Source of the DNA: Pomacea canaliculata
Taxonomy: Eukaryota > Mollusca > Gastropoda > Architaenioglossa > Ampullariidae
Direction: 5' to 3'
Assembly (NCBI RefSeq): GCF_003073045.1
Contig: NC_037597.1
Coordinates: 6,444,717-6,508,716 of the forward strand
Length of the DNA: 64,000 bases
The translations under genes and the position numbers were made by a program. The notes beneath the pieces are model-generated. The model was not told the DNA's origin, did not search any database, and saw nothing but the letters and a program-made list of their open reading frames with translations. This document shows, piece after piece, positions 62,540 to 64,000 of this stretch; positions within the stretch are counted from its first letter, which is position 1; each line of letters opens with the position of its first letter.

Positions 62540-62547
62540 TGACGTCA
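62540..62547. promoter_or_regulatory. CRE in WDR26 promoter region
   Basis: A perfect TGACGTCA palindrome 205 bp upstream of the WDR26 ATG, in a region with more CpG than its surroundings. Consensus CREB/ATF site; use is inferred. Confidence 0.45.
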
Positions 62548-62751
62548 CACAGCAAAACAAATTTGGTCGCAGAGCCCTGGCCATAGTTCGGGTGTCCTTT
62601 GTTTTCCTTTGTGTGCTGACTATGGTTTGTGTTTCCCGACCAATACAAACCATAGTTAAGCAGTGAAGCAATACTGGCATCGTCTTCAGGTTCCGAAGAC
62701 GGTGGTGTTTCGCCCCCACCGCGCAAAAAGCTACGCATCTCTTGTGGTAAC

Positions 62752-62945
62752 ATGCAGGCCAATGGCTGCCCACAGCACAATGGAGAGAGCGAGGAGGCGA
62801 CGACATCGCAACAGAACGGATTGTGTCCTGCTGCGAACGGAGATATAATCGAAAATTCAAAATCTTCGTCAATGAAGGCCTTGTCGAGAACTGACCAAGA
62901 CATTGTTCGTCTCATCGGCCAGCATTTGCGAGGCCTTGGACTGAA
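62752..62945 (+). CDS. WDR26 exon 1
   Basis: ATG 62752; donor gtaagc; leaves in phase 2. [20 protein letters not shown] and the first half of LisH. Confidence 0.94.
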
Positions 62946-63653
62946 GTAAGCGGATTGTTACACAGGATTAAAGTTGCAGCTGCATGGAGTTCTAAAACTA
63001 AATACTGTCATATTTTGCGGGTTGCTTACACTTTGAATGAAATAAAATACAAGTTTCCACTCCCCTCTTTAACAGTTATGTAGCTATTTTTTAGTCGAAA
63101 ACAATTCTGCATTGTTCAAGCAGACTGCTACAGTAAATCGTAGTTACCAGAGAGTGGCAGTTGTGAGCTTAAAAATCGATGCCAAATGGATTTTGGCAAT
63201 TTCATTTGCATCCAGTGCTTAGTTTTGGATTGATTTTAAGATTTAAACACAAGTAAATAATCACTGGAGACAATCTCCCTAATTTCAGCCAAACAGCAGA
63301 GCAACTCATCGCAGAGTCGGGATGCATGCTGGAACACCCATCAGCAGCAAAATTCAGGACTCACGTCATGGAGGGTGACTGGGAGAAGGTAGAAAACACC
63401 AGTTTAAAGCGTGTATTGTCAGCACTAGATCTTATTTATATTCCAGAATATGCGTCTCTTTGAAATTGAATACATGCTATAAGACTAGATCTCGAATAGT
63501 TTAAATATCACTAGAGTTATTTTTGTGTTATGTGATCACGTGTGATTAAAAGTACTTTCTCAGTATTGAAAGTTAGGCTTTTGTACCTGTTCAGAAGCAG
63601 TGTTATTTTTTTTTTAGGTTCTAGCTGATATTGAAGAGCTGATGGCAACCATA
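62752..63653 (+). CDS. WDR26: WDR26 (CTLH/GID E3 ligase subunit), first three coding exons, 3' partial
   Basis: WDR26 (GID7) is a LisH-CTLH-WD40 subunit of the CTLH ubiquitin ligase. The start MQANG is the same as in human WDR26. A low-complexity linker precedes the LisH motif, [20 protein letters not shown], then [20 protein letters not shown] and [13 protein letters not shown], then [12 protein letters not shown]. Human has [20 protein letters not shown] and [20 protein letters not shown]. Exons: 62752-62945, 63289-63388 and 63618-63653 (36 nt), with consistent phases. The rest of CTLH and the WD40 domain lie beyond the window. Confidence 0.95.
63289..63388 (+). CDS. WDR26 exon 2
   Basis: Acceptor aatttcag, donor gtagaa; phase 2 to 0. 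[20 protein letters not shown] and [13 protein letters not shown]. Confidence 0.95.
63618..63653 (+). CDS. WDR26 exon 3 (36-nt microexon)
   Basis: Acceptor after a T-rich tract ending AG at 63617; donor gtgagc at 63654; twelve codons in phase 0, [12 protein letters not shown], aligned with human KAENDLNELKPLV. Reading past the donor soon hits a stop. Confidence 0.85.
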
Positions 63654-64000
63654 GTGAGCTGTGTGCTATTTTCAGATCAGCTGTATGATTTGCATGTCAC
63701 ATGACCCATCTGTATGTCTGGAAATACAAAGACAAATATATTTAAATATAATGAACATATTTTTCTGTTGGTTACATTTTATTTGCAAAACATCACTGAC
63801 TATAATGAGTGTTACAAAAGTTTATTGTTTATATTGTGGTAAAAAATACCTGACCCAAAATGCAGAATGAGGTCATCTGAAATCAGGTCAGACTTAGCTC
63901 TGTACTTTTTTTATTTGAACAAAAGAGTGAATTAAGTAATATGTATATTGACATTAGTAAATGCAAGTATTTTTTGTATTACTGCTTGCTAATGGTTCAG
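63654..64000 (+). other. WDR26 intron, cut by the window edge
   Basis: AT-rich, no feature recognised. Confidence 0.7.

Noticed and set aside
62391-62915. 174-codon open frame on the minus strand
   Set aside because: It is antisense to WDR26 exon 1 and its promoter; the plus strand has clear homology and splice sites, the minus strand has none.
1-64000. Virus-derived elements, CRISPR arrays, rRNA or tRNA genes
   Set aside because: Looked for on both strands; no integrase, capsid, envelope, LTR pair, spacer array or structural RNA gene could be supported.

Overview
The window is animal nuclear DNA: split genes with GT/AG introns, long AT-rich non-coding stretches, microsatellites and short transposon fossils. 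The proteins are closest in pattern to bilaterian orthologues. The tRNA-derived SINEs, small TIR elements, TTAGGG-like array and compact introns of a few hundred bases fit a lophotrochozoan, most likely a gastropod or other mollusc (inference; no species marker gene is present).

Layout, left to right. (1) 434-33944, + strand: the 3' 21 coding exons of a PACS gene (phosphofurin acidic cluster sorting protein, PACS1/2 orthologue). The gene starts left of the window. One intron of 15.1 kb (560-15677) is CG-rich and holds repeats: a degraded LINE, a long inverted-repeat element beside telomere-like DNA, SINE-like pieces and G4-forming minisatellites. A clear base-composition change to AT-rich, CpG-poor DNA falls near 17.7-18.0 kb, inside the next intron. 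(2) 33945-about 42.8 kb: PACS 3'UTR and intergenic DNA without a recognisable gene. (3) 43333-47339, - strand: a complete FAM50 (XAP5) gene with two alternative, tandemly duplicated first coding exons. (4) 47377-50811, + strand: a NOXRED1-like NADP-dependent oxidoreductase gene, head-to-head with FAM50 and carrying one apparent single-base frame break. (5) 52318-53749, + strand: a two-exon ankyrin-repeat protein with a C-terminal SOCS-box-like segment (ASB type). (6) 55967-58212, + strand: a two-exon BTB-BACK protein of the BTBD17/Tango10 type. (7) 62752 to beyond the right edge, + strand: the first three coding exons of WDR26 (LisH-CTLH region).

The genes are unrelated housekeeping or regulatory loci and do not form a pathway, although three of them (ASB-like, BTB-BACK, WDR26) are predicted E3 ubiquitin-ligase subunits or adaptors. 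Mobile DNA is small and non-autonomous: a hAT-type MITE with a perfect 8-bp target duplication, two TA-flanked mariner-like MITEs, one foldback element and a tRNA-SINE with a perfect 13-bp target duplication. I found no convincing virus-derived element, no functional tRNA or rRNA gene and no CRISPR array. The most interesting point is the duplicated alternative first exon of FAM50. I do not see a wholly new biological system.

Gene models were built by reading splice sites by hand. Exon phases are consistent throughout PACS (797 codons including stop), FAM50 (342), the ASB-like gene (391) and the BTBD17-like gene (484).
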